From positions 1 to 5,769 of the forward strand of contig WFTD01000064.1 in assembly GCA_015485755.1 (NCBI GenBank): DNA of 5,769 nucleotides, read 5' to 3'. Below the pieces are notes generated by a model that ran no database searches, was not told where the DNA came from, and worked only from the letters and a program-made list of their open reading frames with translations. Below, one piece after another: positions 4,558 through 5,769 of the stretch (position 1 is the first letter of the stretch; each line of letters opens with the position of its first letter). The translations under genes were made by a program, and so were the position numbers. The stretch comes from Patescibacteria group bacterium. GTDB taxonomy: Bacteria > Patescibacteriota > Patescibacteriia > S139-126.

Positions 4558-5769
4558 TTATTTTAATTGAATGCTATACAAACGGCCGCTTTGCTTGTCA
4601 ACAAAATACAACCACTTGCCGTCAGGAGATACCATTAACTTTTCAGCTGTGTAATTATCGCGATCGCCGCGAGGGCGGGCTATCAGAGTCTTGGCTCCAG
4701 TAGCCAAATCAACTTTATAAATAAGATCGGGTATATTGTCCGCTACCTCTGGGACATATCCAGCCCCTTCCGGCAAGCTCTCCGGCACAGCGCAATAGGC
4801 AATCGTTCCCTGGGTAGTGCACTTATCAACCCAAGTCTGCAGATTCAAGCTGTTATTGTTCAAGCCAATATTACCGGGATCAGCCCTAGTAATCCATAAA
4901 TTGGGGCGAGAGCCATTCTCGTCAAAATAAGAGTTATAAAGCAAATGCTTGCCATCTTCCAACCATTTGCCTTTGAAGCCAGCGCCTTTTATTTCAAGTA
5001 ACCTAAAATTTTCCCCGTTTAACCCCAAAAAAAACACTTCCTCTGAATTGATCCCAGCGCTTTTTCTGTAGGTGGCAACAATTTGTCCATTGGGAGACCA
5101 GTTTACTTGAACCCTTCTACCGTTTTCGCCAAGCGGTTCAACAAATTTTAAATTGCTTCCATCTGGAGATGACACGCCCAGCCAATCATCATTCTCAAGG
5201 GTTGACTCCCACTTAAAAGCAATCCTATCGCCGCCCTTGTCAAAATCAAATTCTGTCATTTGCCGCGGCAAAGTAACTTGTCTCTTGGCATTGAAATCAT
5301 ACAAAATATTTGAACCATCGGGATACTCAAGAACAGCTTTGTTGCCATCAGGCGACCATGATACAGCTTCAACATTAAAAAACTCTTTATCAGCCAGAGG
5401 CACAGCTTTGCCGTCAGGGCCTAAACGATAAAATTTATTATCAACAGGATTGTAAAAATTGATAGCATTTCCTTGGGGGGATAAAAATGCGCCCTTAATC
5501 CTATTGGCAACCACCAAATTTGTTTTGGTTAAATCTCCTCTGGCAATAATATCAAGCTGCTTTTCTGGTTCAACTGCGGTTGGCGCTGATGGCTGGGTAG
5601 GCTGGTTTACAGACGTGCCTTGGTTGTCTGGCAAACCTGAATTTACATTTGTTATAACACCAGATGGACCTTCCCCAATCTGCGGCAGCTTGCTTACTGG
5701 CACTAACTCTCCATTAACATTAACCATCCGCTCAGCTGGCGGCTTACGCCAAAACATCCACCACAGAGC
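4558..5769 (-). CDS. TolB/WD40-like beta-propeller protein, 5'-partial
   Basis: Extracytoplasmic beta-propeller of unknown ligand. Counting from the first Met in the window (5757), blade-type motifs recur: LSPQG 92-96, WSPDG 134-138, FDKGG 172-176, WSPNG 220-224, WLEDG 265-269 and VSPDG 376-380, giving about six TolB/PD40-like blades. A Pro/Gln/Ser-rich linker (about 40-66) precedes the propeller. The frame stays open past that Met to the edge, adding ALWW, so the residues before RKPP look like the end of a membrane helix, and the true start with the rest of the anchor lies outside the window. Cys313 and Cys322 may form a disulfide. Such propellers usually act as protein-binding scaffolds; no enzymatic motif is visible. 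It is the first gene of the operon inside the window and precedes the DsbA-like gene by 4 nt. The operon promoter is not in the window. Confidence 0.85.
   Translation of the reverse strand, partial: ALWWMFWRKPPAERMVNVNGELVPVSKLPQIGEGPSGVITNVNSGLPDNQGTSVNQPTQPSAPTAVEPEKQLDIIARGDLTKTNLVVANRIKGAFLSPQGNAINFYNPVDNKFYRLGPDGKAVPLADKEFFNVEAVSWSPDGNKAVLEYPDGSNILYDFNAKRQVTLPRQMTEFDFDKGGDRIAFKWESTLENDDWLGVSSPDGSNLKFVEPLGENGRRVQVNWSPNGQIVATYRKSAGINSEEVFFLGLNGENFRLLEIKGAGFKGKWLEDGKHLLYNSYFDENGSRPNLWITRADPGNIGLNNNSLNLQTWVDKCTTQGTIAYCAVPESLPEGAGYVPEVADNIPDLIYKVDLATGAKTLIARPRGDRDNYTAEKLMVSPDGKWLYFVDKQSGRLYSIQLK

Overview
The window looks like one end of an assembled contig from an uncultivated bacterium, most likely a member of the Candidate Phyla Radiation (Patescibacteria, Parcubacteria-like). 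This placement is inferred from AT-rich sequence, tightly packed same-strand genes without recognisable Shine-Dalgarno sites, a small membrane protein of a type I associate with Parcubacteria, and a T4SS-pilin-like two-helix segment of the kind common in CPR secretomes. The radA frame ends at TGA at the usual family length and the other frames end at TAA, so the recoded-UGA lineages (Gracilibacteria, Absconditabacteria) are unlikely. Bases 1-21 are leftover Nextera/Tn5 sequencing adapter and not genomic DNA, so the genomic sequence starts at about base 22.

All five supported genes lie on the minus strand. From right to left (the direction of transcription) they are: a 5'-truncated, probably membrane-anchored TolB/WD40-like beta-propeller (to the right edge); a membrane-anchored DsbA-like thiol-disulfide oxidoreductase with a CPEC active site; a 513-residue secreted/membrane protein joining four six-cysteine repeats, a T4SS-pilin-like pair of membrane helices and a VanY-type M15 peptidase domain; and the DNA-repair ATPase radA. 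Gaps between these four genes are 4, 3 and 1 nt, so they very probably form one operon. A 362-nt non-coding stretch follows. It carries three units of a palindromic repeat and then a good sigma70-type promoter overlapping a perfect 7-bp inverted repeat. That promoter drives the last gene, a 167-residue two-helix membrane protein of unknown function.

The first three genes of the operon appear to act together at the cell envelope. The cysteine-rich fusion protein has 34 cysteines, all in the segments predicted to lie outside the membrane, and the oxidoreductase encoded immediately upstream is the obvious candidate to form its disulfides. The fusion protein could anchor peptidoglycan trimming at a pilus-like or secretion assembly, but that role is inference. 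RadA is a cytoplasmic recombination protein, and its place in the operon may be positional only. The fusion protein and its pairing with the oxidoreductase are the most novel content of the window.
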